From Acinetobacter sp. ANC 4910 (GTDB lineage: Bacteria > Pseudomonadota > Gammaproteobacteria > Pseudomonadales > Moraxellaceae), in contig NZ_SJNT01000005.1 in assembly GCF_004331035.1 (NCBI RefSeq), forward strand, positions 62,001 to 126,000: a stretch of DNA of 64,000 nucleotides, written 5' to 3'. Position 1 is the first letter of the stretch; each line of letters starts with the position of its first letter. Under the pieces are notes generated by a model. The model was not told the origin of the DNA. It did no database searches and was given only the letters and a program-made list of their open reading frames with translations. The position numbers and the translations under genes were made by a program. Below are positions 20,283-29,671 of the stretch, one piece after another.

Positions 20283-21188
20283 TCAGCTTTGTTTCGAAAG
20301 TTGTATACCCTTTGACCGTGGCATTTTTACAAAGAAAATCGCGTTACCACATAAAATTAGAACCACACCAATGACTGCATTCCAATGCCATTGATAGCCT
20401 TCCCACACCGTTGAAATCGCTAAAGCCACCAACGGAAATAACAAAGTACTATAGGCCGCCTTGCCCGAACCAATACGCCCGACCAAATAGAAATAAGCAG
20501 TAAAACCAATCACCGAACCAAAAATTGCCAAATAAATTAAAGCCGAAATTGCACTTAAAGGCAGGGTTGGAAAAAAGTCATCCTGTTGAACCAATGAAAT
20601 AAATGCCATCAAAAGAGCACCGTACAACATACCATAAGCATTGGTGGTAAAAATATCCAAACCGTTTTTCTGATGACGGGTACTAATCATATTGCCTAGA
20701 GAAAACCCATAAGTTCCGACCATGCAGAGTAATATTCCAAGCAAGGTTTGACTGTTTAATGTGGTGCCAATCACATCCTGCCAGAACAAAGCAATAATCC
20801 CGAGCACTCCAAGCAAAGCCGCAGGATAAAACCGAGATGAAATTTGCTGTGCAAAGAATAGTTTGGCATTCAAGGTATTGAAAATGACTGCCATGGAGAA
20901 AATAACGGCTTCTAAGCCACTGCTCACATAGTGCACCGCATAGTAAAAACAGACAAAGTTAAAACCAAAAATACAGCAGGCCTGTAACATACAAAACAGA
21001 TGATCTTTCACTGCCAGTTTTTGTAGTTTTCGGCATAGCACAATAAAAGCAAACAAGACAATTGCTGAAATAAAAAACCGCCAAAAGACAGCAACATTGG
21101 CAGATATACCACTTTGTTGTTGTAGGCTAATCGCGATCCATGTTGTGCCCCAAATCACCACAACCAAAGCATATAACAGCGCATTCAT
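20283..21188 (-). CDS. EamA/DMT-family exporter
   Basis: Inner-membrane transporter of the drug/metabolite superfamily, about 301 residues with ten hydrophobic helices in two EamA halves. The first helix carries the typical WGTTW motif near the N-terminus. Members export amino acids, nucleosides or other small metabolites; the substrate here is unknown. Start is uncertain: ATG at 21188, ATG at 21209 and GTG at 21242 are in frame, and none has a clearly better ribosome site. I chose the one just before the first helix. It is divergent from the AraC-family gene, which could regulate it. Confidence 0.85.
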   Translation of the reverse strand: MNALLYALVVVIWGTTWIAISLQQQSGISANVAVFWRFFISAIVLFAFIVLCRKLQKLAVKDHLFCMLQACCIFGFNFVCFYYAVHYVSSGLEAVIFSMAVIFNTLNAKLFFAQQISSRFYPAALLGVLGIIALFWQDVIGTTLNSQTLLGILLCMVGTYGFSLGNMISTRHQKNGLDIFTTNAYGMLYGALLMAFISLVQQDDFFPTLPLSAISALIYLAIFGSVIGFTAYFYLVGRIGSGKAAYSTLLFPLVALAISTVWEGYQWHWNAVIGVVLILCGNAIFFVKMPRSKGIQLSKQS

Positions 21189-21368
21189 TCGATTTAAACC
21201 CAAGCCCATCACCTTGAACACATTATCTCGGAGCAAAGTCACTCAATGCTTGCAGCTTCTTGCGGTCACTATCACCAACTTGTGATTTTTTACCGAATTT
21301 TGCCGATGGATGACAAGACCGAATAGAAGTCCTACACTAGTTACTCAATTTGGCACTGCGTGTAGAAG

Positions 21369-22259
21369 ATGAAATATCAGATTCTAGCTCAATTACAACA
21401 ACATAAAGCTCAACTGCTCGACTCGGTCGAATTGGGTTCAGGCATGCAGCTCGCCATGTGGCAAAATAACCAAGACTGCGTACAGGTCTGTAGCAATCAC
21501 CATACCTTAAGTATGTACATTCAAGGTGGCTATCACAGTTATCAAAAGACTGCGCGCGGTTGGCAGAATGGTGGTGGTCCCGACCATATGTGCCTGATGC
21601 CACAAGATTTTGAATCCACTTGGGATTTACGTGATCCGCTGACCTTCGTGCATTTGTACTACACTGAACAACACCTAAAACGTGTTGCAGAACAAGTCTG
21701 GGACCGTGAACCGAGCCAAATACAGTTAAATCCACAAAGTTTTGTCGCCGATCCACAAATTGCAATGATTTATCGACACTTTTTACTGAATGGTACTTGG
21801 CAAAACCGTGAAAACCATTTGCAGATGAGTACGGCCACTACCCTGCTACTCAACCATTTGATTAAAAATTATAGTCATACCGAGTGGCAAGCTCCTGAAG
21901 TCAAAGGAGGTCTATCACCTTATATCCTAAAAAAACTTTTGGAATGGATTGATCAGCATCTACATTTGAGTTTAACCCTGTCCGATTTAGCACAACAAAC
22001 CCAGCTCAGTGAGTATCACTTTGCACATATGTTTAAACAGTCCATGCATATGCCACCACATCAATATGTGATGCAACGTCGTCTAGAATTAGCGCATCAG
22101 ACATTACAAACCACCACTGCCACAATCACAGAAGTTTCCACGCAATATGGATTTAGTTCCAGCAGCCATTTTAGTCATCGTTTTAAAAACCACTTTGGCT
22201 ATTCGCCTTCGCAAATGCTGAAAAATGGGAAAACCCCGACCTTAAAAAGAGACATTTGA
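21369..22259 (+). CDS. AraC-family transcriptional regulator
   Basis: Regulator of 296 residues. An N-terminal ligand-binding, cupin-like region covers about 1-185. A C-terminal double helix-turn-helix covers about 190-290: helix pair one LSLTLSDLAQQTQLSEYHFAHMFK, helix pair two ATITEVSTQYGFSSSSHFSHRFKNHFGYSPSQ. Both recognition helices look intact. It is divergent from the EamA exporter, with about 180 bp between starts, a layout common for a regulator and its target; the effector is unknown. Its stop codon (22257-22259) is part of the first unit of the 8-bp tandem repeat. Confidence 0.9.
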   Translation: MKYQILAQLQQHKAQLLDSVELGSGMQLAMWQNNQDCVQVCSNHHTLSMYIQGGYHSYQKTARGWQNGGGPDHMCLMPQDFESTWDLRDPLTFVHLYYTEQHLKRVAEQVWDREPSQIQLNPQSFVADPQIAMIYRHFLLNGTWQNRENHLQMSTATTLLLNHLIKNYSHTEWQAPEVKGGLSPYILKKLLEWIDQHLHLSLTLSDLAQQTQLSEYHFAHMFKQSMHMPPHQYVMQRRLELAHQTLQTTTATITEVSTQYGFSSSSHFSHRFKNHFGYSPSQMLKNGKTPTLKRDI

Positions 22260-22445
22260 AGATTTGAAGATTTGAAGATTTGAAGATTTGAAGATTTGAA
22301 GATTTGAAGATTTGAAGATTTGAAGATTTGAAGATTTGAAGATTTGAAGATTTGAAGATTTGAAGATTTGAAGATTTGAAGATTTGAAGATTTGAAGATT
22401 TGAAGATTTGAAGATTTGAAGATTTGAAGATTTGAAGATTTGAAG
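22254..22445. repeat. 24 perfect copies of an 8-bp tandem repeat (ATTTGAAG)
   Basis: 192 bp made of 24 identical ATTTGAAG units, with no mismatch seen. It starts three bases before the stop codon of the AraC-family gene, so copy number can change without altering that protein. On the plus strand every frame has a stop each 24 bp. On the minus strand all three frames are open and read the same octapeptide cycle LQIFKSSN, which creates spurious reading frames. It is a candidate phase-variable or strain-typing locus. Confidence 0.97.
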
Positions 22446-22458
22446 AAAGCTTAAAACA

Positions 22459-22494
22459 AAAAAGAAGATAAAGTTTAAGCCTGATCTTCTTTTT
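22459..22494 (-). terminator. Hairpin between the repeat array and the microprotein
   Basis: Perfect 11-bp stem AAAAAGAAGAT / ATCTTCTTTTT with a 14-base loop. On the minus strand it is followed by TTGTTTT, so it fits an intrinsic terminator for the 28-codon gene, whose stop codon lies in the loop. Confidence 0.7.
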
Positions 22495-22561
22495 GACCGT
22501 AAAACCATGTTGCTGCAATAAAACAACTAAAACCAACAACCATCAAAATTGCAGATGTCAT
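22475..22561 (-). CDS. Putative 28-residue single-helix membrane microprotein
   Basis: Small reading frame of 28 codons; I do not recognise it. It begins MTSAILMVVGF, has one hydrophobic helix at about 3-20 (through CFIAATWF), and ends with a polar tail YGQKEDQA, as expected for a membrane microprotein with a cytoplasmic or periplasmic tail. The ribosome site is weak (AGAG). Support comes from context: a near-consensus Pho box with a -10 element lies 29-62 bp upstream in the right orientation, and a terminator-like hairpin overlaps the 3' end. If real it should be induced by phosphate starvation. Confidence 0.5.
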   Translation of the reverse strand: MTSAILMVVGFSCFIAATWFYGQKEDQA

Positions 22562-22589
22562 AACAAAATGCTCTGTTTGGAATGCGATT

Positions 22590-22623
22590 ATTATGTGAAA
22601 GTTTTATGACAAATTTATGACAA
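22590..22623 (-). promoter_or_regulatory. Near-consensus Pho box and -10 element
   Basis: Read on the minus strand, 22623-22605 is TTGTCATAAATTTGTCATA: two TTGTCAT repeats 11 bases apart, matching 16 of 18 positions of the E. coli PhoB consensus (CTGTCATA-A/T-A-T/A-CTGTCA-C/T). Nine bases later comes CATAAT (22595-22590), the right place for a -10 in a PhoB-activated promoter. An opposite-strand CTGTCAT follows at 22626-22632. Confidence 0.75.
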
Positions 22624-22880
22624 CCCTGTCATTTTTGAATTCACTCAAATCATTAACAGACTAAAGACTATTCATTCAAGACATTAAATTTCAATCATCT
22701 TTGGACTTTTTCAATAAATGAAGCCGTTTATTTAGATATCCCGTGTGAAAGATGGTGTTCTTGATAACCGATTTTATCCATTAAACTTTAGCCCAAAAAT
22801 GCAGCAAAACACCCACAACCGTGACGTTATACCTTATAATTTAGCCCGCTAGCTAACAGCCCGCTCAAGAGATATTGGAT
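22624..22880 (+). promoter_or_regulatory. Upstream region of the fumarase gene
   Basis: Non-coding. A perfect TATAAT at 22835-22840, 40 bp before the start codon, is the likely -10 of the fumarase promoter. No good -35 is visible at standard spacing, so an activator or an alternative -10 is possible. Confidence 0.45.
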
Positions 22881-24407
22881 ATGACAACTATTATCAAGCA
22901 AGATGACTTGATCACTTCGGTCAAGGACGCGCTTCAATTCATTTCGTACTATCACCCGCAAGACTTCATCCAAGCGATGAGCCGTGCGTATGACCGTGAA
23001 GAAAACAAAGCTGCGAAAGACGCCATTGCACAAATCTTGATTAACTCTCGTATGTGTGCAGAAGGTCATCGTCCAATCTGCCAAGATACTGGTATTGTTA
23101 ACGTATTTGTTGAAGTGGGCATGGATGTTAAATTTGATTTAACCATGAGCCTCGATGATGCAATTAACGAAGGTGTACGCCAAGGTTACTTAGAAAACTC
23201 GAATGTACTTCGTGCATCAGTTTTGGCTGATCCTGCATTTGGTCGTAAAAATACCAAAGACAACACCCCTGCTGTGATTTACCACAAGCTTGTTCCAGGC
23301 AACAAAGTGGATATTACGGTTGCTGCAAAAGGTGGAGGTTCAGAAAATAAATCTAAACTGGCTATGTTGAACCCATCTGATTCAATTGTGGATTGGGTAC
23401 TTAAAACAGTTCCAACCATGGGTGCAGGTTGGTGTCCTCCTGGTATGTTGGGTATTGGTATTGGTGGTACTGCCGAAAAAGCCATGATGCTTGCAAAAGA
23501 ATCGCTCATGGAAGAAATCAACATGGACGAATTGCTTCGTCGTGGGCCTGAAAATAAAATCGAAGAACTTCGTATGGAAATCTTCGAGAAAGTAAATGCA
23601 CTCGGTATTGGTGCACAAGGTCTAGGCGGCTTAACCACAGTTCTAGACATTAAAATTAAAGATTACCCATGTCACGCTGCGGGCAAACCAGTCGGCATGA
23701 TTCCAAACTGTGCGGCAACTCGTCATGCACACTTCCAACTTGATGGTACAGGCGTTGCACACATTCAAGCACCGAAACTTGAAGACTACCCTTCTGTTAC
23801 TTGGGATTCTTCAAGTTCTAAACGTGTTGACCTTGATACTATTACTCAAGAAGAAATGAATGCATGGCAACCAGGCGACACATTATTGCTTAACGGTACA
23901 ATCTATACAGGTCGTGACGCTGCGCACAAACGTATGGTTGACATGTTGAACAATGGTGAAGAGCTTCCAGTTGACCTTAAAGGTAAATTCATTTACTACG
24001 TTGGCCCTGTCGATCCTGTGGGTGATGAAGTGGTAGGTCCTGCAGGTCCTACAACTGCAACACGTATGGATAAATTTACACGCCAAGTTTTAGAAGCAAC
24101 TGGCATGTTCGGTATGATTGGTAAAGCAGACCGTGGTCCAGCGGCAGTTGAAGCCATCAAAGACAACAAAGCAACTTACCTTATGGCTGTGGGTGGCGCG
24201 GCTTACCTTGTATCTAAAGCAATTCGTGAAGCTGAGGTCGTTGCCTTTGCTGACTTAGGTATGGAAGCAATCTACAAGTTTGTGGTGAAAGACATGCCTG
24301 TATCAGTTGCGGTTGATGTAAACGGTACCTCTATTCACGCAACAGCACCGAAAATCTGGCAAGCGAAAATTGGTAAAATTCCTGTAGTGGATGCTGCAGC
24401 GGGCTAA
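22881..24407 (+). CDS. fumA: Class I (iron-sulfur) fumarate hydratase
   Basis: Hydrates fumarate to malate in the tricarboxylic acid cycle using a labile [4Fe-4S] cluster. The 508-residue protein shows the class I pattern: N-terminal alpha domain with C in RPICQDTGIVNVFVEVG, cluster cysteines in GAGWCPPGM and IPNCAATRHAHF, and the C-terminal beta domain with LLLNGTIYTGRDAAHKR and GPAGPTTATRMDKF. ATG at 22881 is preferred to the TTG two codons earlier. It is monocistronic with a strong terminator. The symbol follows the E. coli class I enzymes and could equally be written fumB or fum. Confidence 0.94.
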   Translation: MTTIIKQDDLITSVKDALQFISYYHPQDFIQAMSRAYDREENKAAKDAIAQILINSRMCAEGHRPICQDTGIVNVFVEVGMDVKFDLTMSLDDAINEGVRQGYLENSNVLRASVLADPAFGRKNTKDNTPAVIYHKLVPGNKVDITVAAKGGGSENKSKLAMLNPSDSIVDWVLKTVPTMGAGWCPPGMLGIGIGGTAEKAMMLAKESLMEEINMDELLRRGPENKIEELRMEIFEKVNALGIGAQGLGGLTTVLDIKIKDYPCHAAGKPVGMIPNCAATRHAHFQLDGTGVAHIQAPKLEDYPSVTWDSSSSKRVDLDTITQEEMNAWQPGDTLLLNGTIYTGRDAAHKRMVDMLNNGEELPVDLKGKFIYYVGPVDPVGDEVVGPAGPTTATRMDKFTRQVLEATGMFGMIGKADRGPAAVEAIKDNKATYLMAVGGAAYLVSKAIREAEVVAFADLGMEAIYKFVVKDMPVSVAVDVNGTSIHATAPKIWQAKIGKIPVVDAAAG

Positions 24408-24428
24408 ACCCTAGGTTTTGCTTTTTTC

Positions 24429-24470
24429 AATACCCTTAACATGCTAAGGTCTTGTTAAGGGTATTTTTTT
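24429..24470 (+). terminator. Intrinsic terminator of the fumarase gene
   Basis: Perfect 13-bp stem AATACCCTTAACA / TGTTAAGGGTATT with an 11-base loop and a run of T. Confidence 0.95.
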
Positions 24471-24514
24471 ACTCAAAATTTATCTTCCTATAACTATCAT
24501 TCATTCTAAATATT

Positions 24515-25063
24515 ATGAAAAAATTAAGCCATATCCTGACCACATTCACACTTTGTATACTCAGCTTCAGCACTTTTGCAAAGCCAGCAACTGAAGCTTC
24601 TGTCGAAAAAGCCTTACTACTTGGTGACATTAAAGGCACTTTAGCCCAATCCCAACAAGAAATGCGTCCCGTTTATGAACAACAAGCAGAAGAAATGCTC
24701 AAAAATATGTTTAAAACAACCACACTGAATACCGAGCAACAAAAAGCAGCCCATCAAATTGCAGATATCACTGCATCTTTCAGCAGTAAATTAATTTCTG
24801 ATCCAAAGTTCATGCAAATGCTAAAAAATGTCTATATGCAAACGTTCACTGAAGAAGAAGTGCTTGCCAATATTCAATTTCTTGAAACCCCTGTAGGACA
24901 GTCCATTAATAAGAAAAGTAGCAAAATGATGAGCGAAATCATGCACAATAGTATCGAGATGTCTGCACAAATGATGCAAGACCCTGCAACTCAAGATGAA
25001 ATCAATCAGCAAGTAGCAAAAACACTTGAGCCATTATTCAAACAGGCGAAAAAGAGCAAATAA
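24515..25063 (+). CDS. Exported DUF2059 family protein
   Basis: Periplasmic protein of 182 residues. A Sec signal peptide spans about 1-22, cut near TFAKPA. The rest is helical and carries the DUF2059 signature: a YMQTFTEEEVLANIQFLETPVGQSI stretch where the family has tyt-x-F-s-x-e-E-l-x-x-x-x-F-y-x-S-p-x-G. The function of the family is unknown. The gene is convergent with the lipoprotein gene, only 5 bp away, with no terminator between them. Confidence 0.85.
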   Translation: MKKLSHILTTFTLCILSFSTFAKPATEASVEKALLLGDIKGTLAQSQQEMRPVYEQQAEEMLKNMFKTTTLNTEQQKAAHQIADITASFSSKLISDPKFMQMLKNVYMQTFTEEEVLANIQFLETPVGQSINKKSSKMMSEIMHNSIEMSAQMMQDPATQDEINQQVAKTLEPLFKQAKKSK

Positions 25064-25068
25064 TCTGC

Positions 25069-25782
25069 TTACCACGTACGAATATCCCAAATTTTAAAGG
25101 GTTGTGTGAGTTGCACATCAGATTGAGCATCATATTTTGCTGCTTTAATTTTTTGTGCTTTATGACGTAACTCGCCTGTTTGCTGGTTTTGTGCCACAAA
25201 GTTATAACTTGCAGATTTCAGTTGGGTAAATGCAATTTCATTTTGCCCAATCGAGTTAGGCACCAAAATTAACGGTCCTGAAACTTCCTTACGTGTATTC
25301 AGATTTTCTTCATCATATTTCACATAATAGCTCTTACCGGCTTCAACCGTGAAATCCAAATATTTTGGTTTTTGAAAATGCTGAATGCCCAAAGGTCGAC
25401 TGCTCGATAAACGATAAGTTCCTGCTGGAAGCTCCAACCAATAATAATGATTATTCAGTAAACTCGGAATTCGCTGTTTATTGATAAAAAGACTGGAAGC
25501 CACAATTTCTTGACGATTCCATCGACTGTCTGGGCGATAGAGATAGACCACAGCAGCCTGATCATGCTGTGCCTGCACAGGATGGTAACGTTGACCTAGT
25601 TTTTGATTGACCCAACCACCCACCGAAGTCATTCCCAATCGGTACTGCTCAACCATTCCTGGAGCCTGACTGGTATCTACAGGATGCAGTGTCGAGCTTA
25701 ATTCAGGTTGTTCTAAAACTACCTGCTTGTGGCATCCGAATAAAAAGAAACTGCTGCATAATATAAGATAAAACGAACGCAT
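25069..25782 (-). CDS. DUF2846-like lipoprotein
   Basis: Lipoprotein of 237 residues. The signal peptide ends in the lipobox LFGC (Cys about 17). The middle has the pattern AAVVYLYRPD...VASSLFINKQRI...YYWLELPAGTYRL, then EAGKSYYVKY. This is how DUF2846-type proteins look: a beta-sandwich with a small surface ligand site. The role is unknown. The C-terminal 50 residues are polar. No operon partner on its strand. Confidence 0.75.
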   Translation of the reverse strand: MRSFYLILCSSFFLFGCHKQVVLEQPELSSTLHPVDTSQAPGMVEQYRLGMTSVGGWVNQKLGQRYHPVQAQHDQAAVVYLYRPDSRWNRQEIVASSLFINKQRIPSLLNNHYYWLELPAGTYRLSSSRPLGIQHFQKPKYLDFTVEAGKSYYVKYDEENLNTRKEVSGPLILVPNSIGQNEIAFTQLKSASYNFVAQNQQTGELRHKAQKIKAAKYDAQSDVQLTQPFKIWDIRTW

Positions 25783-25895
25783 GATTTTCCCTCACCGCGT
25801 ATTTCTTTTATTTATTAGGGTGGATCTTGGATATCTTCCATTTTTTAGGCATCCTCGCCTTTGCCCAAGATTAACATTCAGTTTTTGGCTTGCAA

Positions 25896-25934
25896 ATAAA
25901 AAAACGTGCGGAAATCATAAATTTCCGCACGTTT
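25896..25934 (-). terminator. Intrinsic terminator of clpX
   Basis: Perfect 14-bp stem AAACGTGCGGAAAT / ATTTCCGCACGTTT, followed on the minus strand by a run of T. Confidence 0.93.
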
Positions 25935-25949
25935 CAGACGAATAACAAA

Positions 25950-27260
25950 TTAAGCAGATTTGGAGTTAATCACTTTTAAATCAACTTTATTTGCATCTTC
26001 AGTCGTCACTTTAGGTTGACGTTCAGGCTGTAATTCAGGTTTCGCCGTACCATTAATCACGGCTTCATTCACCACTACAGTACCTACGTCTGTACGGCTT
26101 GGTAAGTCATACATCACTTCAAGTAAAGCATTTTCCAAAATTGAACGCAGACCGCGTGCACCCGTATTACGTTCAAGCGCTTTTTTCGCGACTGCACGTA
26201 ATGCCGAATCTTCAAACACAAGGTCAACATGTTCCATATCGAACAAATGCTGATACTGACGCGTTAATGCATTCTTTGGTTCTGTCAGAATTTGCATTAA
26301 TGCTTCTTCATCTAGCTCATCCAATGTTGCAATAACAGGTAAACGACCAATAAATTCAGGGATTAAACCGAACTTCACTAAATCCGTTGCTTCAACTTGA
26401 CGGAACAAATCTGAAAGCTGTTTGCTTTCATCTTTTTTCTTCACATCTGCGGTAAAACCAATACCACCTTTTTCCTGACGTTGCTGCACAATTTTCTCTA
26501 GACCAGAGAATGCACCACCACAGATAAATAAGATATTCGAAGTATCAATTTGAATGAATTCTTGCTGTGGATGTTTACGCCCGCCTTGCGGTGGAATCGA
26601 AGCAACCGTACCTTCAATCATTTTCAGCAAAGCTTGTTGCACACCCTCACCCGACACATCACGAGTAATCGATGGGTTTTCAGACTTACGTGTGATTTTA
26701 TCAATCTCATCAATATAGATAATGCCTTTTTGTGCCTTTTCTACATCGTAATCTGCTTTTTGCAATAACTTTTGCACGATGTTTTCAACATCTTCACCGA
26801 CATAACCCGCTTCGGTCAAAGTCGTTGCATCTGCCATGGCAAATGGGACATCAAGCAAACGCGCTAAGGTTTGAGCAAGCAAGGTTTTACCTGAACCTGT
26901 TGGTCCAACCAACAAGATATTACTTTTCGCAATCTCAACTGCATCATCGTGCTTATGCCCACTATGTGTCGCTTTAAGACGTTTATAGTGGTTATAAACT
27001 GCAACAGAAAGTGTTTTCTTTGCAATATCTTGACCAATGACATATTGGTCTAATGCAGCACGAATTTCTTGAGGTTTCGGCAAAGGCTTCGCAGCCCAGT
27101 CACCAGATTCGACCTGTTGACTGGTTTGCACTAAGTCTAAGCATACGTCCACACATTCATTACAGATGTATGCGTCCTCACCTGCAATCAGTTTCCCGAC
27201 TTCAGACTGCGTTTTACCGCAAAATGAACAATGCTTTTGTCCTTGAGGATGTTCGGACAT
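25950..27260 (-). CDS. clpX: ClpX ATP-dependent unfoldase
   Basis: AAA+ unfoldase that feeds tagged proteins into ClpP. The 436 residues contain an N-terminal four-cysteine zinc domain (CSFCGK and CNEC), Walker A GPTGSGKT at about 118-125 and pore loop GYVGED. Walker B is [10 protein letters not shown]. The IGF loop [12 protein letters not shown] docks on ClpP, and the sensor and C-terminal domain follow. It lies 28 bp after clpP on the same strand, so the two are an operon and make one proteolytic machine. Confidence 0.98.
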   Translation of the reverse strand: MSEHPQGQKHCSFCGKTQSEVGKLIAGEDAYICNECVDVCLDLVQTSQQVESGDWAAKPLPKPQEIRAALDQYVIGQDIAKKTLSVAVYNHYKRLKATHSGHKHDDAVEIAKSNILLVGPTGSGKTLLAQTLARLLDVPFAMADATTLTEAGYVGEDVENIVQKLLQKADYDVEKAQKGIIYIDEIDKITRKSENPSITRDVSGEGVQQALLKMIEGTVASIPPQGGRKHPQQEFIQIDTSNILFICGGAFSGLEKIVQQRQEKGGIGFTADVKKKDESKQLSDLFRQVEATDLVKFGLIPEFIGRLPVIATLDELDEEALMQILTEPKNALTRQYQHLFDMEHVDLVFEDSALRAVAKKALERNTGARGLRSILENALLEVMYDLPSRTDVGTVVVNEAVINGTAKPELQPERQPKVTTEDANKVDLKVINSKSA

Positions 27261-27288
27261 ATTTACTCCAATACTAAAATCTTAAAAC

Positions 27289-27894
27289 TTATGGACGTTT
27301 GCTAAGCACTTCATCCACAAGACCGTATTCTTTTGCTGCCTGTGCAGTCATAAAGTTGTCACGGTCTGTATCTCTTGCCACAGTTTCATAGTCTTGACCA
27401 CTATGCTCTGCCATCAAACGGTTTAAACGCTCTTTAATGAAAAGAATCTCACGTGCATGGATTTCAATATCCGATGCCTGTCCACGAAAACCACCGAGTG
27501 GCTGGTGAATCATAACACGTGCATTTTCTAAACAGTAACGTTTCCCTTTAGCACCTGCATTCAACAAGAATGCACCCATTGATGCTGCTTGACCCATACA
27601 ATAAGTCACCACATCAGGTTTAATAAACTGCATGGTATCGTAAATTGCCATACCCGCAGTGACTGAACCACCCGGTGAATTAATGTATAAGTGAATATCT
27701 TTATCTGGGTTCTCTGCTTCTAAAAACAACATCTGGGCCACAATTAAATTGGCCATGTTGTCTTCTACTTCACCCGTTAAAAAAATAACGCGTTCACGCA
27801 AAAGGCGCGAAAAAATATCAAATGAACGTTCACCACGAGACGATTGCTCAACTACAACTGGGACTAACGCGTTTTCAATAGTTGGAACATACAT
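27289..27894 (-). CDS. clpP: ClpP protease subunit
   Basis: Serine peptidase that forms the two-ring proteolytic chamber. The 201 residues have the catalytic serine in [11 protein letters not shown] (about 101) and the histidine in VMIHQPLGG (about 126). The aspartate is further downstream, near RDTDRDNFM. The N-terminal [23 protein letters not shown] region is typical and includes the axial loop. It is transcribed ahead of clpX. A hairpin separates it from tig, so it likely has its own promoter in the 190 bp gap as well. Confidence 0.98.
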   Translation of the reverse strand: MYVPTIENALVPVVVEQSSRGERSFDIFSRLLRERVIFLTGEVEDNMANLIVAQMLFLEAENPDKDIHLYINSPGGSVTAGMAIYDTMQFIKPDVVTYCMGQAASMGAFLLNAGAKGKRYCLENARVMIHQPLGGFRGQASDIEIHAREILFIKERLNRLMAEHSGQDYETVARDTDRDNFMTAQAAKEYGLVDEVLSKRP

Positions 27895-28045
27895 ACGTTT
27901 ATTTATTCCTAGATTTTTTGTGACTTAACCCATATCCACAATATGAGGGATAATGACCGAAATTGCAAAATATTCCCCATTAAATAACAGATATTTTTTG
28001 CATAAGCTTTGTGAATATGGGACAAGCCGATATCTGTTGAGATAA

Positions 28046-28070
28046 AAAAAGGCGCTCAAAGCGCCTTTTT
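28046..28070. terminator. Intrinsic terminator of tig
   Basis: Stem AAAAAGGCGCT / AGCGCCTTTTT with a three-base loop and T on both flanks, 14 bp after the tig stop. Confidence 0.93.
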
Positions 28071-28084
28071 TAATTCAAGCTAAA

Positions 28085-29416
28085 TTAGCCTTGTTGACGA
28101 GCTTGTTGCTCTTTCAACAATTCTTCATAGCTCACCGCTTTATCAGTTACTTTCGCAGCTGCTAAAATGTGATCAACAACTTGATCTTCTAATACAACAG
28201 CTTCAATTTGTGAACGTTGTTGTTTGTCATTTTTGAAGTATTCAATCACTTCAGTTGGATCTTCGTAAGAAGAAGCCATGTCTTCGATGTAAGCTTCAAC
28301 GCGAGCTTGGTCAACTTCAAGTTTAGCATCAGCCAATACTTTGCTTACCAATACGCCAAGTTTTACAGATTTCTCAGCTTGTTCTTTGAACAATTCGTCT
28401 GGAAGCATGCTGCTGTCAAATGCTTTTGCACCTTGAGCACCAAACTGTTGCGTGAATTGTTGGATCATTTGTTGACGTTGACGGTCAACTTCTTGAGCAA
28501 CCATTGCAGCAGGAAGTTCAACTTCGTTTGCAGCTACAAGCGCATCAAAAGCTGCACCTTTCACTTGGTTACGCAAACCATTTTTCACTTCGCGTTCCAT
28601 GTTTTTACGCACGTCAGCTTTTAATTTTTCAACGCCTTCTTCTTCAGTTAAACCGAAGATTTTAAGGAATTCAGCATCAACTTCTGGAAGTTTTTGTTTT
28701 TCAACAAGCTTCACTGTGATTTTGAATTGTGCTGCTTTACCAGCAAGGTTTTCAGCTTGGTAATCTTCAGGGAAAGTTACATCAATTACTTTCTCTTCGC
28801 CTTTCTTCATACCAACGATACCGTCTTCGAAGCCAGGGATCATACGACCAGAACCTAATACTAGTTTAAAGTCTTCAGCAGCACCGCCTTCAAACTTCTC
28901 ACCATCAACAGTACCTTCAAAATCGAAAGTGACTTGCATGTCTTTTTTAGCCATGCCTTTGGTTTCAGCCCAAGAAGCACGTTGCTTCTGAAGGTTTTCG
29001 ATCATTTGATCAACGTCTTTGTCTTCAACTGTAGACGCTTTACGCTCAACTTCTAAACCTTCAAATTTAACGTCAACTTCTGGATAAACTTCAACAGTCG
29101 CTTCGTATACAAGCGCGTCGTCTTTGTTTTCCACTTTATCAATGTTTGGCATGCCAACAGCATTGATTTTTTCTTGTTGAATTGCTTCGAATACTGTGTC
29201 ACGGATAACGTCATTTACCACTTCTTGGTAAATACCCGCGCCATATTCACGGCGAACTACGTTTAATGGCACTTTACCTTGACGGAAGCCGTTAATCTTT
29301 ACAGTTTTAGCAGTGCGTTTTAAACGTGCTTCAAATTGCTCGTTCACACGGCTCGTCGGTACAGATACATTTAAACGACGGGCAACGCCCGAAACCGCTT
29401 CAGAAGTTACTTGCAT
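28085..29416 (-). CDS. tig: Trigger factor chaperone
   Basis: Ribosome-bound chaperone that shields nascent chains. The protein of 443 residues has the ribosome-docking signature NGFRQGKVP at about 42-50. The FKBP-like prolyl isomerase domain covers about 150-245 ([36 protein letters not shown]). A long helical C-terminal chaperone arm follows. It stands directly before clpP and clpX, the usual order in gammaproteobacteria, linking folding and degradation of new proteins. Confidence 0.97.
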   Translation of the reverse strand: MQVTSEAVSGVARRLNVSVPTSRVNEQFEARLKRTAKTVKINGFRQGKVPLNVVRREYGAGIYQEVVNDVIRDTVFEAIQQEKINAVGMPNIDKVENKDDALVYEATVEVYPEVDVKFEGLEVERKASTVEDKDVDQMIENLQKQRASWAETKGMAKKDMQVTFDFEGTVDGEKFEGGAAEDFKLVLGSGRMIPGFEDGIVGMKKGEEKVIDVTFPEDYQAENLAGKAAQFKITVKLVEKQKLPEVDAEFLKIFGLTEEEGVEKLKADVRKNMEREVKNGLRNQVKGAAFDALVAANEVELPAAMVAQEVDRQRQQMIQQFTQQFGAQGAKAFDSSMLPDELFKEQAEKSVKLGVLVSKVLADAKLEVDQARVEAYIEDMASSYEDPTEVIEYFKNDKQQRSQIEAVVLEDQVVDHILAAAKVTDKAVSYEELLKEQQARQQG

Positions 29417-29671
29417 GGCTTCCTCGAAATTTAGTAATTACAGTTTATAAAAAAGTGCCACATTATATGACAACATTCAAAGATATACAAAACTGGATGT
29501 TTAAACTACAAGATTTTATCTAATTTCTTTTTGTCTTTTGGTTAATTCTCTAAATTTCCGATCATTTCTTTATTTTCAAATGGCTTCTATTACAAATGAC
29601 AAATCCTATCATTATTACCATATTCTCATTATTTTCAGCTATTTATCTCATAAAATTTTGAAATTCTATTT

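Noticed and set aside
22183..22539. Minus-strand reading frames over the 8-bp repeat with LQIFKSSN repeats
   Set aside because: An 8-bp unit without a minus-strand stop keeps all three frames open and gives the same octapeptide cycle. The openness is a by-product of the repeat and there is no good start or family match.
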